Assembly (NCBI GenBank): GCA_964427955.1 | Contig: CAYRWY010000005.1 | Coordinates: 1 to 49,499 of the forward strand | Length of the DNA: 49,499 bases | DNA from: JACRBK01 sp964427955 | GTDB taxonomy: Bacteria; Chloroflexota; Anaerolineae; Aggregatilineales; Aggregatilineaceae | Direction of reading: 5' to 3' | Shown: piece after piece, positions 25,949-34,463 of the stretch | Layout: each line of letters begins with the position of its first letter | Numbering within the stretch: position 1 is the first letter of the stretch | Notes under the pieces: model-generated | What the model was told of the DNA's origin: nothing | Databases searched by the model: none | What the model saw: only the letters and a program-made list of their open reading frames with translations | Made by a program: the position numbers and the translations under genes

Positions 25949-26989
25949 ATGAAAGTATCCAGTGTTGATCCCCAAACCGATCCGGTCTGGCGATCCCTCG
26001 TTTGGGACCACCCCAGCAGTCTTTTTAACTCGCCGGAGTGGATGCGGGTGTTGGCCAAGACGTATGGGCTTGAACCGCGGGCCTACGTCGTCCTCGCCAA
26101 CGGACAGCCACAAGCGGGACTCTCGTTTTGTCAGGTGTGTGATCTCATGGGGCCGCGGGTGACCTTGCGTCCTTTCTCAGACTACTGCGATCCCATCATA
26201 GACGACATGACCGCCTGGGAAGCCCTTACCCAGCCGCTCATGGATCTGAAACAGCCCGTCAGCCTGCGCTGCCTGCACAATCGCATTCCCCTCTCTGATG
26301 CTCACTTTGAAACGGTCAACCACGCCAAATGGCATCGAGTCGATCTGCGACCGCACATCGACCAACTGTGGGATGGGATTCACAGTTCGGCCCGGCGTGC
26401 CATCAAAAAAGCCCAAAGTCAGGGCGTCGTGGTGCGCTTCGCGCAGGACAAAAACGACTTACGCCGCTTTTTTGAGCTGCATCTCAATATCCGAAAAAAC
26501 AAATATCACCTGGTGGCGCAGCCGTATCGCTTCTTCGAGACCATCTGGCAGCAGTTTGTCGAAGCCAACCAGGGCGCGCTGCTCCTGGCGATTTACAAGG
26601 ATGCCATCGTCGGCGGTATCTTTTTTCTGGAGTGGAAAGATACGCTCTATTACAAGTTCAACGCGTCCGACCAGAGCCAATTGGACTGCCGCCCGAATGA
26701 CCTGTTGACCTGGACCGGGATCGCGTATGCCCAAGCGCAGGCGTTAGCCTATCTCGATTTCGGCCTGAGCGACTGGGACCAGGATGGACTGGTGCGTTAC
26801 AAGCGCAAGTATGCGACGGAAGAAGAAACAATCTATTTCCTGCGGTACCTGCCGCCCATCACTGAAAACCATCAAATTCCGCAGTTACGCGCCCTGCTCA
26901 ACCAGATCACCGATCTGGTATCGCGCGACGATGTGCCGGATCAAGTCACCGAACGCGCCGGGGAAATTCTGTACCCGCTGTTTGTATGA
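25949..26989 (+). CDS. FemAB/GNAT-like transferase, divergent third copy
   Basis: A 346-residue GNAT-superfamily protein of the FemAB-like type. SSLFNSPEWMRVLAKTYGLE near residue 24 and RPFSDYCDPII near residue 74 are characteristic. IHSSARRAIKKAQSQGVVV is the basic helix of the core, and DCRPNDLLTWTGIAYAQAQA with LDFGLSDWDQDGLVRYKRK completes the acyltransferase fold. It is clearly diverged from the two upstream copies. GGAGAAGGG precedes the start. It is the last gene of the EPS operon, and a terminator follows about 50 bases later. Confidence 0.83.
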   Translation: MKVSSVDPQTDPVWRSLVWDHPSSLFNSPEWMRVLAKTYGLEPRAYVVLANGQPQAGLSFCQVCDLMGPRVTLRPFSDYCDPIIDDMTAWEALTQPLMDLKQPVSLRCLHNRIPLSDAHFETVNHAKWHRVDLRPHIDQLWDGIHSSARRAIKKAQSQGVVVRFAQDKNDLRRFFELHLNIRKNKYHLVAQPYRFFETIWQQFVEANQGALLLAIYKDAIVGGIFFLEWKDTLYYKFNASDQSQLDCRPNDLLTWTGIAYAQAQALAYLDFGLSDWDQDGLVRYKRKYATEEETIYFLRYLPPITENHQIPQLRALLNQITDLVSRDDVPDQVTERAGEILYPLFV

Positions 26990-27036
26990 CAGGCAAGAGC
27001 CGCTATGCTATGACCGGCAAAAGGATGAACTCGACA

Positions 27037-27068
27037 AACCCCCGGCCTGGTCGCATCGGGGGCTTTTC
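27037..27068 (+). terminator. Rho-independent terminator of the EPS operon
   Basis: CCCCCG at 27039-27044 pairs with CGGGGG at 27057-27062 around a 12-base loop and is followed by CTTTTCC. It lies about 50 bases after the last FemAB-like gene. The T-run is short. Confidence 0.6.
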
Positions 27069-27253
27069 CATACACGCTACGCTGCCTTAATCCGCGGATA
27101 CCTCCACGGGTTTCGCGCGCGGCGCTTTGGAGATGCCCCCTGGCCACCAGGTCCACCGCTTGAACAACGCCGCCAGAGATGAATGTGCTAGCTATCCGCG
27201 CCGTCTTCTGCCTTACCGGGGGTTATCTTCCCTGGTCGATTTGATGACCCGGC

Positions 27254-27282
27254 TTGACAACGTCCCGCTTCCGCTGTAAGAT
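27254..27282 (+). promoter_or_regulatory. perR promoter, sigma-70 type
   Basis: A perfect TTGACA at 27254-27259 is followed after exactly 17 bases by TAAGAT at 27277-27282 (4 of 6 matches to the -10 consensus). The predicted transcription start falls near 27289, just before the PerR-box-like palindrome. Confidence 0.65.
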
Positions 27283-27293
27283 TTGATCAGTAA

Positions 27294-27308
27294 TTAGATT
27301 TATTCTAA
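27294..27308. promoter_or_regulatory. PerR-box-like operator
   Basis: TTAGATTTATTCTAA is a 15-base palindrome-like site with a 7-1-7 layout. It matches the Bacillus PerR box consensus TTATAATNATTATAA at 11 of 14 defined positions. It lies immediately downstream of the promoter, where bound repressor would block transcription of perR and the following katG. Autoregulation is inferred. Confidence 0.6.
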
Positions 27309-27364
27309 ATATAAATCCAAAGCGATAGCGAAAGAAAGGCCGCTACCATTTCAAAGGAACCACT

Positions 27365-27751
27365 ATGTCAGACTCGATTCGTTTGACGCGTCAACGCGAA
27401 GCAGTGCTGCGTGTCATTCAACAAGCCGACAAGCATCTGAGCGCCCAGGAGATTTATGACCGCGTGCGCCAGCAGTTGCCCGGTATCGCCTACGGCACCG
27501 TCTACAATGCGCTTTCCTATCTGATGGAGGCGGGCTTGATTCAGGTGGTGAATGTAGGCAACGGTCCCGCGCTGTATGACCAGAACCTTAACCGGCATGA
27601 TCACCTGGTGTGCCGCCGCTGCGGCAAAGTCCTGGACTACACCTTCGAGGACCTGGAACAGGCGAAGGACCTGGTGGCCAAAGCAACTGGATTCCGAATC
27701 GAGCGGGCACAGGCGCTGTTTGTGGGCCTTTGCCCGGACTGCCAGCGTTGA
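27365..27751 (+). CDS. perR: PerR-type Fur-family peroxide-responsive repressor
   Basis: Fur-family metalloregulator of 128 residues with an N-terminal winged helix (AYGTVYNALSYLMEAGLIQ) and a C-terminal dimer domain. Structural zinc ligands are the two CxxC pairs in CRRC and CPDC. The regulatory-site residues of Bacillus PerR are all present by alignment: the His of KHLSAQEIY, the Asp of YDQN, both histidines of HDH, and the Asp of GKVLDY. The Asp six residues before the first His of HDH favours PerR over Fur, which usually has Glu there. Metal-catalysed oxidation by H2O2 would release it from DNA. AAAGGAA lies before the ATG. The adjacent katG is the expected target. Confidence 0.85.
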   Translation: MSDSIRLTRQREAVLRVIQQADKHLSAQEIYDRVRQQLPGIAYGTVYNALSYLMEAGLIQVVNVGNGPALYDQNLNRHDHLVCRRCGKVLDYTFEDLEQAKDLVAKATGFRIERAQALFVGLCPDCQR

Positions 27752-27890
27752 CTCTCACCATACGTTTGAGATTTTCGCTCGAAAAAGGTGTTCGCTATCA
27801 AAAATCAGGCGGTAAGCCGTTTTAACTGCGCACCTTGATCAGCCCGAACCGAACGTGCACAACAAAAAATGCAGTCTATAAGGAGACACT

Positions 27891-30080
27891 ATGAGTAGCG
27901 ACAGCAAGCGTCCTGTGATGGGGGGATCAAGCACGAAGTTTGGATCCATGTCGAACCGTAACTGGTGGCCCAACCAACTGAACCTGAAGATTCTCCACCA
28001 GAACTCTCCCTTGTCCGATCCGATGGACAAGGATTTTGATTACGCTAAGGAATTCAAGAGCCTCGATCTGGAGGCGGTAAGAAAAGACCTGTACGCCTTG
28101 ATGACCGACTCTCAGGAGTGGTGGCCCGCCGACTACGGTCATTACGGACCGCTCTTTATCCGCATGGCGTGGCACAGCGCAGGCACCTATCGCACCGGCG
28201 ACGGTCGCGGCGGGGCCTCCTCGGGCACCCAACGCTTTGCGCCCCTCAATAGCTGGCCGGACAATGCCAACCTCGACAAAGCGCGCCGTCTGCTGTGGCC
28301 CATCAAACAAAAGTACGGTCGAAAAATCTCTTGGGCGGATCTGATGGTTCTCGCCGGGAACTGCGCCCTGGAATCGATGGGTTTCAAGACCTTCGGTTTC
28401 GGCGGCGGGCGCGAAGATGTCTGGGAACCCGAAGAAGATATTTACTGGGGGTCTGAGGACACCTGGCTGGGCGACAAACGTTACAGTGGTGATCGAGATC
28501 TCGAGAATCCGCTGGCTGCTGTCCAGATGGGTTTGATTTATGTCAACCCTGAGGGACCGAACGGCAAACCCGATCCGCTCGCGGCAGCCCGGGACATTCG
28601 CGAGACATTCGCTCGTATGGCCATGAACGACGAGGAAACCGTCGCGCTGATCGCTGGTGGGCACAGCTTCGGCAAGACACATGGCGCAGGCAGTGCGGCC
28701 CTGGTGGGTCGTGAACCGGAAGCCGCCGGACTGGCAGAACAGGGCCTTGGCTGGATGAGCCGTCATGGTAGTGGCAAAGGCGGCGACGCCATCACCAGCG
28801 GATTGGAAGGCGCGTGGACTCCCACTCCGACCAAGTGGGATAACAGCTTCTTCGATGTGCTGTTCGGATATGAATGGGAACTGACGAAAAGCCCCGCCGG
28901 GGCGTTCCAGTGGACTCCTAAAGGCGGCGCCGGGGCCAATACGGTCCCCGATGCGCACGACCCTGCCAAGCGACACGCGCCCATGATGCTCACGACAGAT
29001 CTCGCCCTGCGAGTAGATCCCATCTACGCGCCGATTTCGAAGCATTTCCACGAAAACCCGGATGCCTTCGCCGACGCTTTTGCCCGGGCCTGGTTCAAGC
29101 TGACCCACCGTGACATGGGACCCCGCGCCCGTTATCTCGGGTCGCTGGTGCCTGAGGAAGAACTGATCTGGCAAGATCCGATTCCCGCCGTCGATCACAA
29201 GCTGGTTGACGAACGAGACATTGCCGACCTCAAGAGCAAGGTGCTCGCCTCCGGGCTGTCTGTCTCCCAACTGGTGTATACCGCCTGGTCGTCAGCGGTC
29301 ACCTTCCGCGGTTCTGACAAGCGCGGTGGGGCGAACGGCGCGCGCCTCCGTCTGGCACCACAAAATGGGTGGGAGGTCAACCAGCCGGCACAGTTGACGA
29401 CGGTGCTCGCCACCCTGGAGCGGATCAAGAATGATTTCAATCGCAGTCAGACGGGTGGCAAGAAGATCTCCCTGGCTGACCTGATCGTCCTGGGCGGTTG
29501 CGCGGCAGTGGAGCAGGCGGCGAAGAACGCAGGCTACCACGTAACCGCACCCTTCACGCCGGGACGCATGGATGCGTCGCAAGAGCAAACCGACGTCGAG
29601 TCCTTTGCCGTGCTCGAACCGACTGCCGACGGCTTCCGCAACTACCTCAAGACCCAATACGCCGTATCCGCCGAAGAACTGCTGATCGACCGGGCGCAGT
29701 TGCTGACGCTGACCGCCCCGGAAATGACGGTCCTCGTCGGTGGGCTGCGCGTATTGAACGCCAACTTCGGACAATCCCAACACGGGGTCTTCACCTCCCG
29801 ACCGGGGACGCTCACCAACGACTTCTTCGTGAACCTGCTCGACATGAACACGGTCTGGAAGCCGACGTCGGAAGCTGAAGAGGCCTTCGAAGGGCGCGAC
29901 CGTGTGACGGGCCAACTGAAGTGGACCGGTACCCGAGTCGATCTCGTCTTCGGATCGAACTCCCAACTGCGCGCCATTGCGGAAGTCTACGGGTGCGACG
30001 ACGCACAGCAAACGTTTGTGCGTGACTTCGTGGCAGCGTGGAACAAGGTAATGAACCTCGACCGTTTCGACCTCGCCTGA
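27891..30080 (+). CDS. katG: catalase-peroxidase KatG
   Basis: Bifunctional haem catalase-peroxidase of 729 residues, the normal family length with the usual duplicated peroxidase halves. Distal residues Arg91, Trp94 and His95 are in FIRMAWHSAGTYRTGDGRGG, and the proximal His258 is in LIAGGHSFGKTHGAG. The Trp-Tyr-Met adduct needed for catalase activity is available as Trp94, Tyr217 (QMGLIYVNPEGPNG) and Met243 (ARMAMND). It removes H2O2 in the cytosol. AAGGAG precedes the ATG. It lies 139 bases after perR, with no clear promoter of its own seen, so co-transcription from the PerR-controlled promoter is likely. Confidence 0.97.
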   Translation: MSSDSKRPVMGGSSTKFGSMSNRNWWPNQLNLKILHQNSPLSDPMDKDFDYAKEFKSLDLEAVRKDLYALMTDSQEWWPADYGHYGPLFIRMAWHSAGTYRTGDGRGGASSGTQRFAPLNSWPDNANLDKARRLLWPIKQKYGRKISWADLMVLAGNCALESMGFKTFGFGGGREDVWEPEEDIYWGSEDTWLGDKRYSGDRDLENPLAAVQMGLIYVNPEGPNGKPDPLAAARDIRETFARMAMNDEETVALIAGGHSFGKTHGAGSAALVGREPEAAGLAEQGLGWMSRHGSGKGGDAITSGLEGAWTPTPTKWDNSFFDVLFGYEWELTKSPAGAFQWTPKGGAGANTVPDAHDPAKRHAPMMLTTDLALRVDPIYAPISKHFHENPDAFADAFARAWFKLTHRDMGPRARYLGSLVPEEELIWQDPIPAVDHKLVDERDIADLKSKVLASGLSVSQLVYTAWSSAVTFRGSDKRGGANGARLRLAPQNGWEVNQPAQLTTVLATLERIKNDFNRSQTGGKKISLADLIVLGGCAAVEQAAKNAGYHVTAPFTPGRMDASQEQTDVESFAVLEPTADGFRNYLKTQYAVSAEELLIDRAQLLTLTAPEMTVLVGGLRVLNANFGQSQHGVFTSRPGTLTNDFFVNLLDMNTVWKPTSEAEEAFEGRDRVTGQLKWTGTRVDLVFGSNSQLRAIAEVYGCDDAQQTFVRDFVAAWNKVMNLDRFDLA

Positions 30081-30103
30081 TCCGGATGAAATAACCTGAT
30101 CAC

Positions 30104-30140
30104 AATGGGGCAGTCCTGTGGCTGCCCTATTATTGTTTTA
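30104..30140 (+). terminator. katG terminator
   Basis: AATGGGGCAG (30104-30113) pairs with CTGCCCTATT (30122-30131) including one G-U pair, with an 8-base loop, and is followed by ATTGTTTTAA. Placement about 24 bases after the katG stop supports Rho-independent termination. Confidence 0.8.
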
Positions 30141-30230
30141 ATCCGATACCTCCCACCGGCCCCTCATGAGCGCGGAGTACGTTGATCCTATGCCCGGCCC
30201 CGGAATCTGTGAAAATCTACAGCCAACCAG

Positions 30231-30259
30231 TTGACATAAAATTTCAAATGTGATTAAAT
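30231..30259 (+). promoter_or_regulatory. promoter of the RpiR regulator / sugar operon
   Basis: A perfect TTGACA at 30231-30236 is spaced 17 bases from TTAAAT at 30254-30259 (4 of 6 matches). The surrounding sequence is AT-rich, and the palindromic operator begins two bases after the -10. Confidence 0.6.
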
Positions 30260-30260
30260 G

Positions 30261-30277
30261 ATGAAAAATAATTTCAT
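30261..30277. promoter_or_regulatory. RpiR-type operator palindrome
   Basis: ATGAAAAATAATTTCAT is a 17-base palindrome of the form TGAAA-N5-TTTCA, the layout typical of operators of RpiR-family sugar-phosphate regulators. It covers the expected transcription start of the adjacent rpiR-type gene, which suggests autoregulation. Confidence 0.6.
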
Positions 30278-30294
30278 GCATTGGTGTGCCTTTT

Positions 30295-31158
30295 ATGAAA
30301 AAACAAACCAGTCAAGAACGCGGTGCGCTGTCACTTATTTCGGATGCGTTGCCCAATTTGACCGGGGCCATGCAAAAAGTGGCGCAGTTTATATTGAACT
30401 GGCCCCAAGAAACCATCAATTTAACGATTAATGACTTAAGTGCCCGAATTGGGGTTAGTGATGCGAGTATCGTCCGCTTTGCGCAGACCTTAGGCTACCC
30501 GGGGTTTCACGCGCTCAGGCTACGTCTGGCCGAGGACATCGTCTCGCCGATGTCGATCGTTCACGAAGACCTGATGCCGGAAGACAAACCCGTCACGGCT
30601 GTGCAAAAAGCGATGATGCTGGGCCTGCGGTCACTGGAAGACACGATACGCATCCTGGATATGACGGCGCTGGAAGCCGCGATCCAGGCCATCTGCAACG
30701 CCCGCCAGATTGTCCTCTTCGCCTCCGGCAATTCCATTCCAATCGCCATGGACCTCAATTTTCGTCTGACGAAGATTGGTCTGCCGAGCTACTCCGCCAT
30801 CGATCCGACGATGCAGGAAATGCAAGCGTCGTTGACCACGCCCGAAGACGTGGCGATGGGCATCTCGCACACCGGAAGCTCAAAAGACACGGTCTACGCC
30901 CTGGGGCTGGCCCAACAACGTGAGGCTCGCACGATCTGTATCACCAATCACACCGAATCACCCCTGACACGCCATAGTGATATTTGTTTGTTTACGGCCT
31001 CGCGAGTCAGTTATTTTCGCCAGGAACGGCTGGAGTCCAACCTGGCGATGCTGGCGCTAACGGAGGCGCTGTTTGTAGGCATCTGCATAGCACGTTTCGA
31101 CGCTACCGTGCAGGCTGTCATCAAGGTAGATAGGGCGACCGAGCATCGCAAGTACTGA
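30295..31158 (+). CDS. RpiR/MurR-family transcriptional regulator
   Basis: A 287-residue regulator with an N-terminal HTH_6 domain (LSARIGVSDASIVRFAQTLGY then PGFHALRLRLA) and a C-terminal SIS sugar-phosphate-binding domain (ARQIVLFASGNSIPIAMDLN, VAMGISHTGSSKDTVYAL, REARTICITNHTESPL). SIS domains sense phosphosugars, so this protein probably reports on the product of the downstream sugar kinase. A GTG at 30286 is an alternative start. It heads the transporter, aldolase and kinase genes and has a palindromic operator over its own promoter. Confidence 0.9.
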   Translation: MKKQTSQERGALSLISDALPNLTGAMQKVAQFILNWPQETINLTINDLSARIGVSDASIVRFAQTLGYPGFHALRLRLAEDIVSPMSIVHEDLMPEDKPVTAVQKAMMLGLRSLEDTIRILDMTALEAAIQAICNARQIVLFASGNSIPIAMDLNFRLTKIGLPSYSAIDPTMQEMQASLTTPEDVAMGISHTGSSKDTVYALGLAQQREARTICITNHTESPLTRHSDICLFTASRVSYFRQERLESNLAMLALTEALFVGICIARFDATVQAVIKVDRATEHRKY

Positions 31159-31281
31159 TACTCGCCAACCGAAAGGAGGATAGGCACCAAGAGAAACAAC
31201 CGGGAGAGAACGACCCAACAATGTTAAGAGCACGGAGTGATCGCTTCAAGAATTCTGTTTAATATTGAGGAGAACGAGACC

Positions 31282-32541
31282 ATGAGAACCAAAATTATCG
31301 GCTTGCTGGTGATTCTTGCTTTGACTATGGGGTTCGGCGCCAACGTGAAGACCCAGGCCAGTGACTCCGTCACCCTTGAGTTCGCGCAGTGGTGGGAGCC
31401 GGAGCTTCCTGACGGGGCATTCCGGGCGTTGATGGATGAGTTCGAGGCCCAGAATCCTGGTATCACGGTCAAGCTGCTCAGCGGCCCTTACTCTACCACC
31501 AGAGATCAGATCGTCGCCGGTGCCGCCACGGGCACTATGGCCGACGTGGTCGGTTTGGACGGCGCGTGGGTCAATGACTTTGTGAAGCAGGGTGCCCTGG
31601 CCAGCCTGACTGACCTGATGAGCGCCGCCGGATATGATGACAGCGAACTAGCCGCCCAGATTCAGCTTGACGGCGCCACCTACATGATCCCGGTGGTCAA
31701 CTTCGTTTACCCCGTGTTCGTGAACGTGGATCTGCTGAATCAGGCCGGCATCGAAAAACTGCCTTCCACGCGGACCGAATTTGCCGATGCCGCCAAGGCG
31801 TTGACCAATCCCGATAACAATGTCTACGGCTGGGTACTGCCCCTGTCCATGGAACAGCCCAACGGTATTCAGAATGACGTGATGTCGTGGGTCTGGGCCA
31901 GCGGCGGCAGCATGATGAAAGACGGCAAGCCCAACCTGGTCGGAAATGAAGATGTGGCCAGCGCTATGGAATACATCAAGAGCCTGTACGATGGGGGCAT
32001 GATCGCGCTCGGTGCCTTCTCCATGCGGGAACAGGACAAGGTGGAAGAGTTCACCAATGGGCGCGTTGGCATGATGGTCGACAGCCTCGCGCACATCAAC
32101 CTGATCCGCGAACGCAATCCGGAACTGAACTTCGCCATCACCGCCCTGCCCGCGGTTGACGGTTACGATGGCCCGCGCGGCCTGCCCTACGCCTCGTGGG
32201 GGATCGGCGTGGCTGAGAACTGCAAGCACAAAGAAGAAGCCTGGAAGCTGATCGCGTTCCTCATGAGCGCCGAGACGAATTCGACCCTGTCGTCTATCGC
32301 CAATGCCTTCCCCGGCAACGTGAATGCCACGCCCGACTTCGTCAAGACGGACGAACTCTTCGCCGCGGCGTTCGAGGTCTTCAAGTCCGGTTACCTGGCC
32401 AACGAATTCGTGGGTCTGCCCGTGGCCGAGAACCTGATGCGCGACTTCGACGAGAATTTCCAGATGTACCTGGAAGGCGATCTCAGTCTCGACGAATTCC
32501 TGGCCAATGCCCAGGATGCCTGGATGGAAAATTTCGAATAG
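31282..32541 (+). CDS. ABC sugar transporter solute-binding protein
   Basis: Family 1 extracellular solute-binding protein of 419 residues. The signal peptide is residues 1-26 (LLVILALTMGFGANVKTQA) and has no lipobox cysteine. The mature part begins VTLEFAQWWEPELP, with the family pattern GAATGTMADVVGLDGAWVND and the later GRVGMMVDSLAHINLIRE. It would capture an oligo- or monosaccharide and pass it to the two permeases that follow. AGGAG lies 9 bases before the ATG. The upstream 123-base leader also carries an orphan AGGAGG near 31172 with no start codon nearby. A strong hairpin follows the stop. Confidence 0.92.
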   Translation: MRTKIIGLLVILALTMGFGANVKTQASDSVTLEFAQWWEPELPDGAFRALMDEFEAQNPGITVKLLSGPYSTTRDQIVAGAATGTMADVVGLDGAWVNDFVKQGALASLTDLMSAAGYDDSELAAQIQLDGATYMIPVVNFVYPVFVNVDLLNQAGIEKLPSTRTEFADAAKALTNPDNNVYGWVLPLSMEQPNGIQNDVMSWVWASGGSMMKDGKPNLVGNEDVASAMEYIKSLYDGGMIALGAFSMREQDKVEEFTNGRVGMMVDSLAHINLIRERNPELNFAITALPAVDGYDGPRGLPYASWGIGVAENCKHKEEAWKLIAFLMSAETNSTLSSIANAFPGNVNATPDFVKTDELFAAAFEVFKSGYLANEFVGLPVAENLMRDFDENFQMYLEGDLSLDEFLANAQDAWMENFE

Positions 32542-32560
32542 GGTTCACCTAGCATCCAGC

Positions 32561-32598
32561 CCGGAGGCTGCGAAGCGGCAGTGCTTTGCAGCCTCCGG
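32561..32598 (+). promoter_or_regulatory. strong intercistronic hairpin after the solute-binding protein gene
   Basis: CCGGAGGCTGC (32561-32571) and GCAGCCTCCGG (32588-32598) are perfect 11-base inverted arms. Inside, AAGC/GCTT and a G-U pair extend the stem to about 16 pairs with a 6-base loop. No T-run follows, so it is more likely an mRNA stabiliser that raises binding-protein output over permease than a full terminator. Confidence 0.75.
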
Positions 32599-32621
32599 TA
32601 AAAGGGAAGGCACCCCCAAGA

Positions 32622-33548
32622 ATGACCAACATCCATGTCTCAAGAACAGCCAAGATCCCTTCCTGGCAAAAAATCTGGAAAACGCTCACTCCCTATGCCT
32701 ATTTGTCACCGACCCTAGCCCTATTGGCGGTGCTGTCGCTCATTCCAATCGTCACGGTCTTCTATTATTCCTTAATGGATAACGTCATCATCACGCGTAA
32801 AGACCCCACTTTCGTCGGGTTCAGTAACTATGAAGATATCCTCTCGAGAGATACGTTTCGCCAGGCCCTTCAGCATACGCTTTTTTTGGCGAGTGTGAGC
32901 GTTGTTGCACATTCCGTTCTCGGTCTTTTGTTTGCGACTTTGTTGAATTCCAGACTGCTCAGCGCGGGAACCAAGGCCATTTTCCGGGTTGTCTATATAT
33001 TGCCCTGGGTGTTTACCGCCTCGATCATTGCGGTGTTATGGCGGCTGCTGCTGAATCCGTATGGGGCCGTCAACTACCTGTTGATCGAATCAGGGCTCGC
33101 CAGCCAACCTATCGAGTGGTTGAGTTCCAGGGAATTGGCGTTGTACGCCGTCACCTTCATCAACGTCTGGGCGGGTTATCCCTTCTACATGGTCAGTTTC
33201 CTGGCGGGCTTGCAGGGTATCCCCGAAGATTTGTACGAGGCCGGAAAAATCGATGGCGGCAATGGTGCCCAGCTCTTTAGATTTATCACGCTCGCCCAAC
33301 TAAGACCCATTATTATCAGCCTCGCCTTACTCGATTTCATTTGGACGACACACCAGTTCACCTTGATCTGGATGACCACCGGCGGTGGCCCGATCCGTGC
33401 CACCGAGGTCCTGAGCACGTTCACTTACAAACTGGCCTTCACTCGCTATGAGTTTTCGCTGGCATCGGCAACCGCCATGCTCATTCTGGCCTTGACCTCC
33501 TTTATCGCCGTGTTCTACGTAAGAAGTCAGAGATTGGCAAATGAATAG
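32622..33548 (+). CDS. ABC sugar transporter permease, MalF type
   Basis: Binding-protein-dependent permease of 308 residues with six main hydrophobic segments, starting with PYAYLSPTLALLAVLSLIPI. The ATPase-contact (EAA) loop is IPEDLYEAGKIDGGNGAQLF followed by RFITLAQLRP. It would form the transmembrane heterodimer with the next gene product. The two genes overlap by 8 bases. No ATPase gene is nearby, so a shared MsmX/UgpC-type ATPase encoded elsewhere is expected. Confidence 0.93.
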   Translation: MTNIHVSRTAKIPSWQKIWKTLTPYAYLSPTLALLAVLSLIPIVTVFYYSLMDNVIITRKDPTFVGFSNYEDILSRDTFRQALQHTLFLASVSVVAHSVLGLLFATLLNSRLLSAGTKAIFRVVYILPWVFTASIIAVLWRLLLNPYGAVNYLLIESGLASQPIEWLSSRELALYAVTFINVWAGYPFYMVSFLAGLQGIPEDLYEAGKIDGGNGAQLFRFITLAQLRPIIISLALLDFIWTTHQFTLIWMTTGGGPIRATEVLSTFTYKLAFTRYEFSLASATAMLILALTSFIAVFYVRSQRLANE

Positions 33549-34389
33549 GATTTCATGGTCGGCGCAGATCAAACTCACGAAAGTAGTGGTGATCATCGGA
33601 TTAATCCTGGGGGCGCTATTTGCCGGGCTGCCCGTGCTGTGGATGTTTGCCTCATCCTTCAAATCCAACACCGAGATCTTTGCCTATCCGCCCCGGTTGG
33701 TTGACAGTTCGTTCTCACTTACGGCTTATCGTGCGGTCGTCACCGATGTCCAGCAGCGGCGGTTTTTCCTCAACAGCTACTTGATTTCATCGCTGGTGAC
33801 GATCAGCACCCTGATCCTGGGAATACTTGCCGGGTACAGCTTCAGCAGATACGAGTTCAGATTCAAGAAGCTGCTGAATATCATCATCATCGGCGTGCAG
33901 TCGGTGCCACCGATCACCCTGATGATCCCTTACTTTGGCCTCATCGTCTCGCTAAAACTCTACAACACGTATTGGGGCCTGATCGTCACCTACATGGCGT
34001 TCACACTGCCCTACGCCATCATCATGATGACCGGGTACTTCAACACCCTTCCCCGCGACCTGGATGAAGCCGTCATGATCGACGGGGGCAGCAGTTTCGT
34101 GGTTCTCTGGCGTATCCTCGTGCCCATTTCGTTGCCAGGCGTCGTCTCAGTCGGCGTCTATACCTTCATGCTGGCGTGGAACGAATTCCTGTTCGCGCTG
34201 ACCCTGACAAGGACCAACGAGATGCGCACGGTGCCAGTCGGTATTCAGTTGCTGATGGGACAGCATTCTTTTGAGTGGAATCAAATGATGGCGATGAGCG
34301 TGCTCGGCTCGTTGCCAGTTCTGATACTCTTCTTGCTCTTTCAGAGGTACTTCATCGCGGGGATGTCCGCTGGGTCCGTAAAAGGGTAG
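33541..34389 (+). CDS. ABC sugar transporter permease, MalG type
   Basis: Permease of 282 residues with six hydrophobic segments. The EAA loop is LPRDLDEAVMIDGGSSFVVL followed by WRILVPISLPG. The N-terminal GLPVLWMFASSFKSNTEIFA is typical of MalG-type subunits. The ATG lies within the end of the preceding permease gene, giving translational coupling. Confidence 0.93.
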   Translation: MNRISWSAQIKLTKVVVIIGLILGALFAGLPVLWMFASSFKSNTEIFAYPPRLVDSSFSLTAYRAVVTDVQQRRFFLNSYLISSLVTISTLILGILAGYSFSRYEFRFKKLLNIIIIGVQSVPPITLMIPYFGLIVSLKLYNTYWGLIVTYMAFTLPYAIIMMTGYFNTLPRDLDEAVMIDGGSSFVVLWRILVPISLPGVVSVGVYTFMLAWNEFLFALTLTRTNEMRTVPVGIQLLMGQHSFEWNQMMAMSVLGSLPVLILFLLFQRYFIAGMSAGSVKG

Positions 34390-34463
34390 AATGGGTATCT
34401 TGAGCGTTTAAGTGGATTGTCTTTTGGCGGCTAACGCAAACCCGGAGAGGAAAGTCCTGTACT

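Larger units (their letters stand above)
26990..27364. other. intergenic region between EPS operon and perR
   Basis: These 375 bases hold the EPS operon terminator at the left and the perR promoter and PerR box at the right. Open frames crossing the region lack ribosome-binding sites and coding character; I see no gene. Confidence 0.6.

Noticed and set aside
27752..27890. Possible separate promoter or second PerR box before katG
   Set aside because: Only fragments such as TTGATC and CTATAA were seen, with wrong spacing, and no palindrome like the one before perR.
27927..29270. 447-codon minus-strand frame opposite katG
   Set aside because: KatG is unmistakable on the plus strand; the shadow has no ribosome site or domain.
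31220..31261. 13-codon frame MLRARSDRFKNSV before the first solute-binding gene
   Set aside because: The ribosome-binding site is weak, and such short frames are expected by chance; kept only as a note.
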